Notes: a model not told the origin generated them from the letters alone. Counted from the first letter of the stretch, positions 36,578 to 49,060 are shown. The stretch is 64,000 nucleotides of DNA from Charina bottae (GCA_023362775.1 JALMGJ010000003.1:75005355-75069354), one strand, 5' to 3'. Numbers and translations: made by a program.

Positions 36578-36748
36578 CCATGGAGCCAATCCATCAAGAC
36601 AAGCGTGTCTCCCAAGGGCAGAATGGTGACTTGTATTTCTCCAATGTCATGCAGCAGGATACCCTCACTGACTATAGCTGCAATGCTCGCTTTGCTTTCA
36701 CACATACCATCCAGCAGAAAAATCCTTATACCCTCAAGGTCCTGACCA
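36578..36748 (+). CDS. NFASC: NFASC coding exon 6: Ig domain 2, second half
   Basis: The exon is 171 nt, acceptor CTTCTTCCAG and donor GTAAGT. It encodes [40 protein letters not shown] and [17 protein letters not shown], almost the exact neurofascin Ig2 C-terminal half. The Cys of YSCNARF completes the Ig2 disulphide. It ends in phase 1, compatible both with the cassette exon at 42631 and, if that exon is skipped, with the exon at 57477. Confidence 0.97.
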
Positions 36749-37547
36749 GTAAGTATTTATTATGAATAGCTTAGTTGGAGTAAGATCAGCAAGGTCCTTT
36801 CTGTACCAACTGTGCTGACAATGTTTAGAGAAACCATCTTCTTTGCAAATGTGCAGCATTAATGTAACTATTTTTTATTTTTCAAACATTTCTTAATTTA
36901 TGTTGTTTTCTTCCTACGTGTTTAGAAAAGTGTGAAAATATATTTATCTTCTGACATGATTGTTCTGCATTAGTATCCAAGGAGAACAGAGACGGGAAGG
37001 GAGCAGGAAGGATTTTGAAACAGCCCTACTGTTGGGATAATAGTGCTCTTAACTACTAGTGAAAGAGAAAAGAACAGAGGTGTCACTGTCTAGCTGATAT
37101 ATCTACAGACCAAAACATTTAAATATTTTTAAAGGAATATAGTTTATTTGAATATGTGTAGGGAAATTAGAATAGCAATAAAATGTTAAAAGGCTGGTCT
37201 TACATTGTGTTGTATTTTATAGTCCACAGCTTTCTTGTTGATATGAACCTGCTCCACAGAACTCTCAGAGGGTTATGTGACCCTCCTGTTTTTAAATGCA
37301 GAGGTTTTCTTTACTGTGTTTGTTTTGGGGGCAAGGGCTCATTTTAGAAACCTTCAGCAGACTTTTATCTGATACTGTTTTTAATTTTTTCTAATTTAGA
37401 AAAGCAGGTTAAAAGTTTGTTTATTTCCACAATCAAGCTGAGCATTGTTTCCTGTATTTTTCTAAATGTATTCATCTCTGCTTATTCACTTTATTCATTA
37501 TTACACTTCTTGATTGGACTGTGAACATTTGGACTGTTGAAAGAATG
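36749..37547. other. Intron 6 segment without recognised features
   Basis: No ORF, exon or repeat recognised. Confidence 0.4.
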
Positions 37548-37590
37548 AAGTGAGTGAGTGAGTGAGTGAGTGAGTGAGTGAGTGAGTGAA
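37548..37590 (+). repeat. (GTGA)n microsatellite
   Basis: About ten GTGA units directly in front of a SINE head. Confidence 0.95.
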
Positions 37591-37660
37591 GTGGTTAAGG
37601 CACCAGACTAGAAACTGGAAGACTGTGAGTTCTAGTGCTGCCTTAGGCACAAAGCCACCA
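37589..37660 (+). mobile_element. tRNA-related SINE head fragment
   Basis: GTGGTTAAGGCACCAGACTA and GAGTTCTAGTGCTGCCTTAG correspond to the tRNA-like start of the SINE family found inverted at 12410-12794. The body is absent; a different repeat follows. Confidence 0.6.
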
Positions 37661-37664
37661 GGGT

Positions 37665-37890
37665 CTAATGGGATGTGAGAATAACCTTGAGGAACAGGAG
37701 AAAGAGCTACAACCAAGACAACAGTCAGATAAACAAAATCTGAGTCCAAAGCAGAAATGTAATTTGAGAAAAGTCTCAGACTTGACCCTCCCTAGTTTTG
37801 TAGATGAAGGCTGGGAGGAGGGAAGCACATTCAGACTTGCAATATTCTGTTACTGTAATTCTATAATAAAAGAAGCATTAGTATTCATAA
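37665..37890 (+). repeat. Dispersed LTR-like repeat, copy 2
   Basis: Shares ordered blocks with 14725-14970, including CCCTCCCTAGTTTTG, GGGAAGCACATTCAGACTTG and ATATTCTGTTAC, then an AATAAAAG signal. Interpreted as an LTR relic. Confidence 0.45.
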
Positions 37891-39494
37891 CACTGGCTTT
37901 CTAGACTTGAAGCCCAATAAATAAATGGATAAGGAAAAGAAAAAGAGATGGCAAGTGACTAGTCTTTACCACTGTGAATAGAACCTTAATACAGTACAAA
38001 GCTCTTGGCTTGTAGTGGATATATCTCTTGTTTCTCTAAATATACACAGCTGTTGCTGAATTACTTATTTTCAATTCAAATTAAAAAAATATTGGATAGT
38101 GATGGCAAAAAAATACATGAGAATGTACCAAACTGTTTGGTATGGTTTTCATGCCCTTCTTGTAATCACTTTAAAATTCTTGGCTGTCCACTAACAAGGG
38201 TTTATTAAATATTAAGTTTATTTGTTCATTTATTTAATTTCTTTTAAATACAATCTTTTAATTGGCTTTGTTCCCATACATTTTTTCCTGGCCTTGCCTA
38301 TTTTTGGAGTGTGGCCTTTGGCACCTCTCTCAAAAATAAATGCAGCCTTTGGCCCCAAACATGTTTCACTACCCATGATATAAAAAGAAGGGAAAACAGG
38401 AATGGCCCATTTGTGTTAGTGCTGTTTAATCATCTTTAGCCTACTCCTGAGTGCTAGTTGTTCCTGGGTATCTATTTGGCACTTTGGAAAATATTGCCAA
38501 AACCTTTACTGAGGAATGGGAGATAATTTGCCAAATTATTCCAGGTTTTGTTGGTATAGTTATAGGACATGTGTTATTAATGGCACTGCAGGTAAGCTCT
38601 CTTATAGCTTTTGAGGCTCCTGGTCTGGTGGAAGGTTGTGGAAACAAAATAGCCAGAGTTATTTGAACATTAAAATGTCTGTACACATACACAGTCCTTA
38701 ATTTATATGTTATCTTTGTTCTTCACTTTGACTCCTCCAGATTCTCGGCGACTCCTCAGAAATGGAGTGCTACACTTCCCGTTAAATATAATTGAATCTG
38801 TTTCTTAAAACATGATAGTTATCCAGTGTTTTATACAATATATTTGTTTATCCTATAAAAGCATTGCTTTATTAAAATGATTAATAAATGCACAGGTTGT
38901 AACTTTACACCTGCTAAGTTGAAATGAACGTGTTTACTTTCAAATGAATGGTGTATCAAATGTGTATTTTATTGTTTCTAGGCAAAACAGAATAATATTT
39001 TCCACCTTTTCCTTAATCCCAGAATAGAGGGAACTTCATAATTAAAATTATAAAGTGTGGAGACTCCAACAGATTACATTTTATTATTTATATAATTTTC
39101 TTATTTAAATGCTTATTGTTTCAACAAGCATACTTTGCTCTTCCAAATTTCCTAGTTCCTTATTTCTCTGTATTCTTTTTGGAATTGTTTGCTTATCAGA
39201 ATTTAAAGCTTGGTGTTAATCTCAAATTTACACTGTGGACTTTAAGCTGGATAACATATATGACCAGATTATTTTTCTGATACAAATAGGCTGAGATATG
39301 TGATTTTGAGGAAATTAGGTGATGGAAAGTGGGGGAGAGAGAATGATTAAAAGCAATTTTATCAGTACTATTGTTTGTGCATCTGCCTCTTTTTCTCATA
39401 GGGTGATTTACAAGTAGCCTTTTAGCTCACTGTTTATGAAGGAGGCCAGTGCATTTCCTATCTGTACATTTTCATGATGGTAAGCTGTAGATTA

Positions 39495-39834
39495 TGGGGC
39501 GTGGTGGCTCAGCGGGTAAGACGCCAGGCTTGTCGATCGGAAGATCGCAAGTTCAGAGGTTCGAATCCCTAGCCCCGCGTGACGGAGTGATCTCCCGCAC
39601 TAGCCCCAGCTCTTGCCAACCTAGCAATTCGAAAGCATGCAAATGCAAGTAGATGAATAGGTACCACTTCGGTGGGATGGTAACAGTGTTCCGTGTGCGT
39701 CATGCTGGCCACATGACCGCGGAAGCGTCTTCGGACAACGCTGGCTCTTCGGCTAACAAACGGAGATGAGCACCGGCCCCTAGAGTTAGACACGACTGCA
39801 CAAATGTGCGGGGGGAACCTTTACTTTTTACCTT
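39495..39834 (+). mobile_element. Full-length Sauria/Squam-type SINE (tRNA-derived, BovB-like tail)
   Basis: It begins GGGGCGTGGTGGCTCAGCGG, with an A box TGGCTCAGCGG at 39505-39515 and a consensus B box GGTTCGAATCC at 39558-39568, so an RNA polymerase III promoter is intact. The 3' part carries TAGAGTTAGACACGACTG, close to the 3' end of the BovB in this window, and ends TTTACTTTTTACC. The 14-bp target duplication TAAGCTGTAGATTA is exact at 39481-39494 and 39835-39848. Confidence 0.95.
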
Positions 39835-40920
39835 TAAGCTGTAGATTAATCCATTTTACTTGGAAGATGGTACTTTAGAGCCTTTCAAGGATGGTTGAGT
39901 TGGCTTCACCCACTTCACTAGCAATTGAGCTGTTTTCGTGGCTTCACTAGGCATGGGCTAAACATCAGTATGTTCATATAAAAGCCTCACGCTCAATTTT
40001 CTTATATTTTTCTACGTTGGACCGTTTATCTTCTCTAGTTCCCATCACACCTACCCGTCATGACTGTAATATTTTAAAAGCCTCAATCTATGGATTTCCA
40101 AAACCTTCGTACTTGGCTAGGAGACTTCCAGAGAATACCTGGGCTGCAGGATAGACTGGAAATTGTGGGGGGACCTCTTGAAGAAAGCAGAGGCAAACTG
40201 CAAAAAAGCTATGAATGTGTCTCGACGAAGGAGATTTTACCTTTCTGTTCTTTCATCATGCAATTCCCGGTTGCTTTTCAAACAGTGTTACGTGTTTATC
40301 TCTTTTTTTCCTCACTACAAAAAACAAAATAATTTGATCAACTTCCTTTTGCCACCTCTGTTTAAAATAATAGCTATGGCTTGGCATACAGTATTTATGC
40401 AGTAGAATGCATGTCTACCAGGTTCTGGAAATAAGAGTACATATTCTAAATTTATTTGTTCATGTGTTTATTTTTTATTAACAGAAAATTGAAACCACCC
40501 AAATCAGGCAACCCCGGGTTACTTTTACTTGTTGGAACTACATGGCTTGACCATAGAATAATTGGCAAATGAGGCTGTTCTGTTATTGATTGTAAACACT
40601 TATCTGGATTGTGGGGTTTATAAAGAAAATAGGAAATTTCAGTACTATTGCTAGATATGAAATACTGAGTCTTGGAGTTAACTATAAAGTCTTTAGTTCT
40701 TTTAAAAAAAACTTTACCCATTTATAAACTCATGTCTTTCCTGTAGAAGTAACTGAATTGCCACAATTTCTCCTGACAGTTTATTCAGACTTGATGTTAA
40801 GTAAAACAAAACAAAAAACAGAGAAAGGAAATTGCATATGTTCTTAAAGCCCTACATCTGTGTCTTAAAATTTTTAAAATAGGACTCAAGAGATTTTATA
40901 AACCAGATGTAAATGATTAA

Positions 40921-41030
40921 ATAGTTAAATAGTAGTGAGTACTTATATTTTAAAAAAATAGTATAAGGGCTTGTTTAAAATTGGCCTGCTATGACACTAG
41001 TAACTTGTGTTTCCATACGACTCATGCAGT
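40921..41030 (+). repeat. Direct repeat, copy 1 (110 bp)
   Basis: Near-identical to 41417-41525 (one A more in a poly(A) run), from ATAGTTAAATAGTAGTGAGT to ACGACTCATGCAGT. The pair encloses 386 bp. Confidence 0.95.
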
Positions 41031-41416
41031 CCTCCTGAACTTCAGCTTAAGATTTTTTGACTCTACAGATTCTGAAACTCTCTCCATTGTGCTCAGCCTT
41101 TTATTTCCCTTCCCTTTTATTTTCATCTTTATTCTTGCTTTGCTTCATTTTACATTCCAATTCAGAAATGCTTGTTAGCTTGCACACTTCTACACGGCAA
41201 TTTAATTGAGTTTAGTAGAAGGCATTATCATTCTGCAGCCTTGTATTTAGGAACATATCAAATTGCCACAATCATCAAGGATTTCATGGAAGCAGTTGAG
41301 AAAGATGACAAGAGACAGATTGCGCTCTTCTTCACCCTTTAAGTCTGCTTGGTTGCCATACTAGCTGTAAATGAAACACACACACACACACACAAACTAA
41401 TGAATATATTTTAAAT

Positions 41417-41525
41417 ATAGTTAAATAGTAGTGAGTACTTATATTTTAAAAAATAGTATAAGGGCTTGTTTAAAATTGGCCTGCTATGACACTAGTAACT
41501 TGTGTTTCCATACGACTCATGCAGT
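41417..41525 (+). repeat. Direct repeat, copy 2 (109 bp)
   Basis: Second copy of the 40921-41030 repeat. An (AC)n run lies just upstream at 41377-41395. Confidence 0.95.
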
Positions 41526-42630
41526 ATGGAAGAGGAGAAGGCTTCCCAACAGAAAAATACAAGTGCTAGTTTGGGAAAGTGTAATCCTACCCATTTGTGG
41601 TGAATTTTCACAGTGAAGCCCTCTGGTGATTCCAAAGCTCTTCCAGTGATAGACCAAGATGGAAGGGAAGAAGGGACATGAAGCATGGGGAATGACATTT
41701 CCAAAGCCAGTGAAGATAGTACATGGATTTGGTGGAATATTGGTAATGGATCCAATGGAGTCACAGTCCTCCTGACACATCCCATAAGCCAGCTAGGCAT
41801 GTTTTCTTTGGTCCTTTCTGATGTCAGAGTTCTGATATCAAAAAAGTTCAATTTGGAAGCTCCTGGAGGAGGTTCCAAAAGTTAGATTTTCTCCTCTGAG
41901 TTTGAAATCTTGTCACCAACTTCAGAGAATTTTGAAAAAGTAGAGCTCAAGGATAGTAAATAATAGTTCTTATTATTACTGTTGACAAATAATTTTATAG
42001 TTTTTTTCCCCAAAGTTGTCTTAGTCATGCATATCTCTTGGCAATTATTTTTTAATGAAATACAACCCATTCTAATAATGTTTACATGAGCAAAGTCTCA
42101 AATGTGTTCTCTTTGTTTTAAAGTTGTTTTGCTGCATCTAATCCGTTCTTGGCATTTGGAGCAAATTAGCAAGAATATTTTGTTTATTGTATGTGCTTGA
42201 AAACTCTTCTGGCAAAACAATTGCAATTTTGTGAGATTTTTAACAAATCTATTGATAATTTCCTGATATTTAGGAAGTCAAATGCAAAAATGTAATCAGT
42301 GTTTTCTTTAAAAACATTTGCAACTATTTTGATTTTGCATGTTTGTGGTGTTTTTTAAAACAACCATAACTACAATTTAATATTTCATAGAAATAAGCAG
42401 TCTTTTAAAACTGCTATCTTACGTTGCTGTATTCTCTTGTTTATTTCCAAACTGTCTTGAGGCTTATTTGGATGTTATGTGTATGATGTTTTCTGTGCCT
42501 TTCTTTTTGGCATGTACCTTGTATTTATAAAGTTCATTTTCTTTTTGTGCTCTTCCCTTCCATTACATTTTGGTTACTCAGTGCATGCTTTGTTGCTTTT
42601 GGTATGCTCACATTATTTTGTTTATTACAG

Positions 42631-42681
42631 AGCATCCCCATAATGAAGCGTCCTTTCGAAATCACACTGACATATACAGTG
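42631..42681 (+). CDS. NFASC: NFASC coding exon 7: 51-nt cassette exon, Ig2-Ig3 linker
   Basis: The exon is exactly 51 nt, with acceptor TTTATTACAG and donor GTGAGT, phase 1 at both ends, so inclusion adds 17 residues without a frameshift. It reads KHPHNEASFRNHTDIYS, which aligns with the alternatively used linker segment of neurofascin isoforms (an N-H/P-x-N-[DE]-x-S-x-R-N-H-T/P-D-x-Y-S pattern). It contains one N-glycosylation sequon (NHT). It lies alone between long introns of 5.9 and 14.8 kb, consistent with a regulated cassette. Alternative use here is inferred from the family and the phase, not shown by this sequence. Confidence 0.9.
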
Positions 42682-45062
42682 GTGAGTCAATACTGACTTC
42701 TGGAGATCCTCACATTCTAACTTCTCTGTATCTAACCTGACTTACTGTTGTGTTAACATCACTTGTTAGTCAGTCAGTGAAAATTGTGAGGCACTTTGAT
42801 AGACACAATAAAATCATGTATATGTATCACACACCATCTTCTCAGGGACTCAGACTGCATGATCTGCCAAACACTGTGTCTTTATTGTTGTTAGATGTCA
42901 ACAGTGATATTGACAATTCATATTTCAAAACCAGGTCATATTTATGAAATTCTGCTTTATTTATTGTCATTTGGCTGTATTGTTTCTTACGGCTATGTGT
43001 AACAAAACAGAACTTTTAAATATATAACTCCCCAATCACTTAATATTGCCAAAGCTTTCCATTTGAATTTCACTTTTGGATAGCAGGGGTTTGAGCAACA
43101 CCCAGCTGCCAAGGCAGAGGTCTCCAACATGGCATTGAAGAATCCCCATAAACATGAGGATCCTCTACTACTAAGAAAAGATTATGTATATCAGTCATGT
43201 TGTTTATATTTAAAATACATACTGTACCTATAATAGCTACAGATAAATGGAAAAACCATGATGTATATTCCTTGTAGTAGTATTGCATAATTGTTTGAAT
43301 GCTTCAAAAGAACTCTGTTAACTCCTTTTGTACACTGGAAGAAGCCTGAATTATACATTGTTTTTCAGATATATAGTCACCAGGCTCTGGTGGCATGCAA
43401 ATTATGTGATAATGTAGATATTTAGAAAGGGATTAATGTCTGTGGAATTAGGGAAAGAAAGTTGCAAGGAATAGAAGCAAAGTACTTTTGTGAATGCTTG
43501 TTTGGATGTATAAGCAGTGTCCTCCATGTAATACAAATTTATTTGTTTAAAGAGAAGTGCAGCAAACTGGGTACATTGTTCATTATCGTCTTGCACAATA
43601 AATGAGAAATGAATGTACCTTTGTTTATTGTGCACCCAAAGAACATGTAGCATCTCTTGGTTGAGTTTTGTTTGCAGAGATGCCTTATTTTCATGAATTC
43701 AATCCACATTTTTTCCTACCTGGGAAAATGTTCCTATAGGACAAGTGGTTAGAAACATTTTTTTTAAAAGAAAAGACATGCTGTGGGAACAATGATTAAA
43801 TTATCTTTCTTAGAGTAAGAGATACTTAATGTGTGCCAATCCTTTCTTCCTCCAAGACTGATGAACCATTTTGCGTACATCTTCACTTTATCTAGTTTTT
43901 CAGATCTTTGAAAATAAGACAAGGGGATAATTCTCTTGGGAGGGAGATGCGAGTTCCAAAGATGAAGACTCCAGTGGTCCCAGGTTTGTTTGTTTGTTTG
44001 TTTTTCTGCTGTTATGAGGTCAGGCTTACGACCGAAAGATTACTGGAGTCTTGGTTGATTTCCATCACTTCGTTTCAGTTGCTAGTGGAGTATGTAGTGC
44101 TGGGTGTTGCAGAGGGGGAAGGATGGGTGATGTGCACCAGACCTTCCCTACTTACCTTGTATATTAATTTTATTTCATCCCAAACCTGGAACAATCAAAG
44201 CTTTCTGGGTCCCTTTCTTCAAAGTTTTTCCTCAGTTTGAAACAGTTTTCCATACTTCATGCACAACCCTCCTACACAGCCTCAAAAAATACTCTGGGGC
44301 TTGGTCAACCCTCCACAGCAGGTTTGGAGGTAGCATTGAGGACTGCACTGTGCATCATCTCTTCATCCCTTACAGTGCAGCTGATGGAAGAAGGTTTAGC
44401 AGGTGAAGTAGCCTGCTGGATTCCACCAATTTCTTTTCTAATTATAGTTTAAAAAATATTTTTCTAGTTTCTTAATCAACTTTGCCTCAGTTTAGTACAT
44501 TTAAAAAGTCTTGAATTATATTTTGAGAATAGCATCGTCTGCATTTAAATTAGATTTTTTATTGTTCTTGAGAGGCACTTTGGGAACCATTATTGTAGAA
44601 ATAAGCCTTAGCGTGCCTGTATGGTAAATAAATAGACAATAAAAGATGCAATGTGAACGTTTCTTAAATACATGTGCTCTTTTTCTTAGTCTTAGTATCT
44701 TTTTTGCCCTCAAAGATCAGTAAAAAATAAAACTCAATAGTAAAACCAGGTTACATATAAAAAAGAACAAATCATAAAATTAACTGGGCTTATCAATCAG
44801 TCTGTTGCGCATTTTGCATATTGATATAGCAGAATTTAGTTACATCTAGGATAACACTAATGGATATCTGAGAGTAAAAATTGTAAGTAAAATTGATTGG
44901 AATGACCAGGAAATTTATTTATATGTTGGGTTGTCTGTTCTCTTCTTCCATATCTTCCTATTGAGCTGTCCAAATACAGAATGACAAAATCGTAATATCA
45001 TTTGAGAGAGGGAACAAGTATACACTGCAAATTCCAGTTATAATATGTGCAACCATTTACAA
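42682..45062. other. Intron 7, first part: no recognised features
   Basis: No exon and no named repeat. A (GTTT)n run is at 43984-44004. Short ORFs here lack coding character. Confidence 0.4.
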
Positions 45063-45070
45063 TGGACCTT

Positions 45071-48000
45071 GTTGTTGTTGTTGTTTATTCGTTCAGTCGC
45101 TTCCGACTCTTCGTGACTTCATGGACCAGCCCACGCCAGAGCTTCCTGTCGGCCGTCACCATCCCCAGCTCCCCCATGGTTGAGTCTGTCACCTCCAGAA
45201 TATCATCCTTCCATCTTGCCCTTGGTCGGCCCCTCTTCCTTTTGCCTTCCACTTTCCCTAGCATCAGCTTCTTCTCCAGGGTATCCTGTCTTCTCATTAT
45301 GTGGCCAAAGTACTTCAGTTTTGCCTTTAATATCATTCCCTCAAGTGAGCAGTCTGGCTTTATTTCCTGGAGTATGGACTGGTTTGATCTTCTTGCAGTC
45401 CAAGGCACTCTCAGAATTTTCCTCCAACACCACAGTTCAAAAGCATCTATCTTCCTTCGCTCAGCCTTCCTTATGGTCCAGCTCTCACAGCCATAGGTTA
45501 CTACAGGGAATGCCATTGCTTTAACTATGCGGACCTTTGTTGTCCGTGTGATGTCTCTGGCTCTTAACTATTTTATCAAGATTTGCCATTGCTCTCCTCC
45601 CAAGAAGTAGACGTCTTCTGATTTCCTGGCTGCAGTCAGCATCTGCAGTAATCTTTGCGCCTAAAATACAAAGTCTGTCACTGCCTCCACTTTTTCTCCC
45701 TCTATTTGCCAGTTATCAATCAAGCTGGTTGCCATAATCTTGGTTTTTTTGAGGTTTAACTGCAACCCAGCTTTTGCACTTTCTTCTTTCACCTTCGTCA
45801 TAAGGCTCCTCAACTCCTCCTCGCTTTCAGCCATCAAAGTGGTATCATCTGCATATCTAAGATTGTTAATGTTTCTTCCAGCGATTTTAACTCCAGCCTT
45901 GGATTCCTCAAGCCCAGCACGTCGCATGATGTGTTCTGCGTACAGGTTGAATAGGTAGGATGAGAGTATACAGCCCTGCCGTACTCCTTTCCCAATCTTA
46001 AACCAGTCCGTTGTTCCGTGCTCTGTTCTTACCGTTGCTACTTGGTCGTTATACAGATTCCTCAGGAGGCAGACAAGATGACTTGGTATCCCCATACCAC
46101 CAAGAACTTGCCACAATTTGTTAAGATCCACACAGTCAAAGGCTTTAGAATAGTCAATAAAACAAAAATAGATGTTTTTCTGAAACTCCCTGGCTTTCTC
46201 CATTATCCAGCGGATATTGGCAATTTGGTCTCTAGTTCCTCTGCCTTTTCTAAACCCAGCTTGTACATCTGGCAATTCTCGCTCCATGAATTGCTGGAGT
46301 CTACCTTGCAAGATCTTGAGCATTACCTTACTGGCATGTGAAATAAGTGCCACTGTTCGATAGTTTGAACATTCTTTAGTGCTTCCCTTTTTTGGTATGG
46401 GGATATAAGTTGATTTTTTCCAATCTGATGGCCATTCTTGTGTTTTCCAAATTTGCTTGCATATGGCATGCATCACCTTGACAGCATCATCTTGCAAGAT
46501 TTTAAACAGTTCAGCTGGGATACCGTCGTCTCCTGCTGCCTTGTTATTAGCAATGCTTCTTAAGGCCCATTCAACCTCACTCTTCAGGATGTCTGGCTCT
46601 AACTCACTGACCACACCGTCAAAGCTATCTCCAATATTATTATCCTTCCTATACAGATCTTCCGTATATTCTTGCCATCTTTTCTTGATCTCTTCTGCTT
46701 CTGTTAGGTCCTTACCATCTTTGTTTTTGATCATACCCATTTTTGCCTGGAATTTACCTCCGATGTTTCTAATTTTCTGGAAGAGGTCTCTTGTCCTTCC
46801 TATTCTATTGTCTTCTTCCACTTCCACATATTGCTTGTTTAAAAATAATTCCTTATCTCTTCTGGCTAACCTCTGGAATTTTGCATTTAATTGGGCATAT
46901 CTCCCCCTATCACTGTTGCCTTTTACTTTCCTTCTTTCTTGGGCTACTTCCAGTGTCTCAGCAGACAGCCATCTTGCCTTCTTGGTTTTCTTTTTCTTTG
47001 GGACGTTTTTTGTTGCCGCCTCCTGAACAATGTTGCAAACTTCTGTCCATAGTTCTTCTGGGACCCTATCTACTAAATCTAGTCCCTTAAATTTATTCTT
47101 CACCTCCACTGCATATTCCTTAGGAATATTAGTGAGCTCATATCTAACTGATCTGTGGGTCTTCCCTATTCTCTTTAGTCTGATTCTAAATTTTGCAATA
47201 AGAAGTTTGTGATCTGAACTACAGTCAGCTCCAGGTCTTGTTTTTACCGACTGTATAGATGTCCGCCACCTTTGGCTGCAAAGGATGTAGTCAATCTGAT
47301 TTCGGTGTCGACCATCTGGTGAAGTCCATGTATAAAGTCGTCTTTTAGGTTGTTGGAAGAGAGTGTTTGTTATGCACAGTGAGTTGTCTTGGCAAAATTC
47401 TATCAGCCTATGTCCTGCTTCATTATGTTCTCCCAGACCATGCTTGCCTGTAATTCCAGGTGTCGTCTGACTACCCACCTTAGCATTCCAGTGTCCTGTA
47501 ATGAAAATAACATCTCTTTTTGGTGTATTATCCAGTAGGTGCTGCAGATCCTCATAGAACTGATCTACTTCTGCTTCTTCAGCATCTGTGGTTGGGGCGT
47601 ATATTTGGATCACTGTGATGTTAAATGGCTTACCCTGAATTCGAATTGAGATCATTCTATCGTTTTTTGGATTGTATCCAAGCACTGCTTTAGCCACTTT
47701 ATTATTAATTATGAAGGCTACTCCATTTCTTCTGTGGTCCTCTTGTCCACAGTAGTAGATCTGGTGGTCATCTGATGTGAATTGGACCATTCCAGTCCAT
47801 TTCAGTTCACTGACACCTAAAATGTCTATATTTAATCTTGACATCTCACCAATAACCACATCCAATTTGCCCTGGCTCATAGATCTTACATTCCAGGTTC
47901 CTATGGTGTGTTGATCTTTAGAACATCGGATTCGTCGTTCACCACCAGCACCGTCGGCCGCTAGCCGTCCTTTCGGCTTTGAGCTAGCTGCGTCATCACA

Positions 48001-48293
48001 TCTGGGGCTAGTTGAACGTATCCTCTGTTCCTCCCCAGTAGCATTTTGACCATCTTCCGACCTGGGAGTCCCATCTTCCGATGGTATACCAACATATCTC
48101 TGGTTGTACTGATCCATTTAGTTTTCATGGCAAGAATACTGGGGTGGGTTGCCATTACCTTCCCCAGGGATCGTATTTAGTCTGACCTCTCTGCCACAAC
48201 CTTCCCGTCTTGGGTGTCCCTTCACGGTTTAGCTCATGGTTTCATTGAGGTGCTCAAGCTCCAGCACCACGACAAGGTAACGATCTCCTTTGC
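45071..48293 (-). mobile_element. Full-length BovB (RTE) LINE, 3.2 kb
   Basis: The element is flanked by TGGACCTT at 45063-45070 and 48294-48301, an 8-bp target duplication. Its length of 3223 bp equals that of full-length BovB. The 5' region (about 48120-48293, minus strand) includes the GGCAACCCACCCCAGTATTC phrase also known from ruminant BovB. The 3' end is (CAA)n preceded by AGAGTCGGAAGCGACTG. It lies in NFASC intron 7 antisense to the gene. BovB is the LINE known for horizontal spread between squamates and ruminants. Confidence 0.95.
45085..48117 (-). pseudogene. BovB endonuclease-reverse transcriptase ORF, nearly intact
   Basis: An 818-codon frame (48117-45661) encodes an APE-type endonuclease (GTWNVRS at 73-79, SELKW, NQIDYIL, SSDH at 300-303) and the RT (FIDYSKAFDCVD at 653-664, GVRQGC at 711, YADD at 755-758). 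The usual Asp of the GDWN motif is His at residue 209 (ITGHWNAKVG), a catalytic position. A 1-bp deletion near 45663 ends this frame and a 1-bp insertion near 45565 restores it, so the last 143 codons (45516-45085, with YGCESWTIRKAE) are again in register with the 818-codon frame. RT motif B also reads ILSSYLF rather than the usual ILSPCLF. The copy is probably inactive but young. Confidence 0.93.
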
Positions 48294-48301
48294 TGGACCT
48301 T

Positions 48302-49060
48302 AAGGCATAAAAATTACCAGAAAATCCTATTTCATCCTTGAGTTTGACTGGAGAAAGGAAAGGATAACGTTCAGGTGGACAGTAATAGTTACGTTTAACA
48401 CATATGCACAAACAGGAGATGGCTGCACATTTTTACACTTTTGCATAGTGCCTGAATGATTGCAAGATGGAAACAGGATGTACATTTATCTCCTGCCCCT
48501 ATTGATGTCCCATCATTTCCCACAAGTTCTGCAACTGAGAATTGTATTGATATTAATAGGCTCCTCTATCAATTTATAATTTTGGAAAATCAAGATTCTT
48601 TATGACGTGGTTACTCTAAATAAGTAGAGAAAGCTCTCCTGTAGTTATTTCCTCTCCAATTTATGGAGGATGGCAGCATCAAGGGATGGAACAAGCATGG
48701 TCATCCTTGCCCCTCATCATATGTGCTTATGCTAGGAAGAAATAGAATGGCTGATATACAGTATGTATACAGGATTAGTATGTGTATATTATCTTTTTGC
48801 ATGCCAAAGGAAAGCATGTTTAATTTTAATCCATGAAAATGTTCACTGTCCCTGTGTCAAAACTGGAGCAACATTACTGTGAAAATTCTATTTTGACAAA
48901 AATTAATTAAGATGAAGTCCCTATCCCTAAGGTTAATGTTCTGTTCTTCACTCTTCTGGCTTTTTCACAGAATAGGTTTACTCACAGGAATACAGTATAT
49001 GAATAATATCTTATTGGTCAGAATCGTGGAATTTAATAACATAAAATCTCTTTCCATTAC
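48302..49060. other. Intron 7 segment without recognised features
   Basis: Nothing identifiable beyond AT-rich intronic sequence. Confidence 0.4.

Noticed and set aside
41492..41885. 128-codon minus-strand ORF and overlapping 66-codon plus-strand ORF
   Set aside because: No recognisable domain, no conserved splice context and ordinary intronic composition.
45047..47090. Plus-strand ORFs of up to 189 codons
   Set aside because: Antisense shadows of the BovB ORF.
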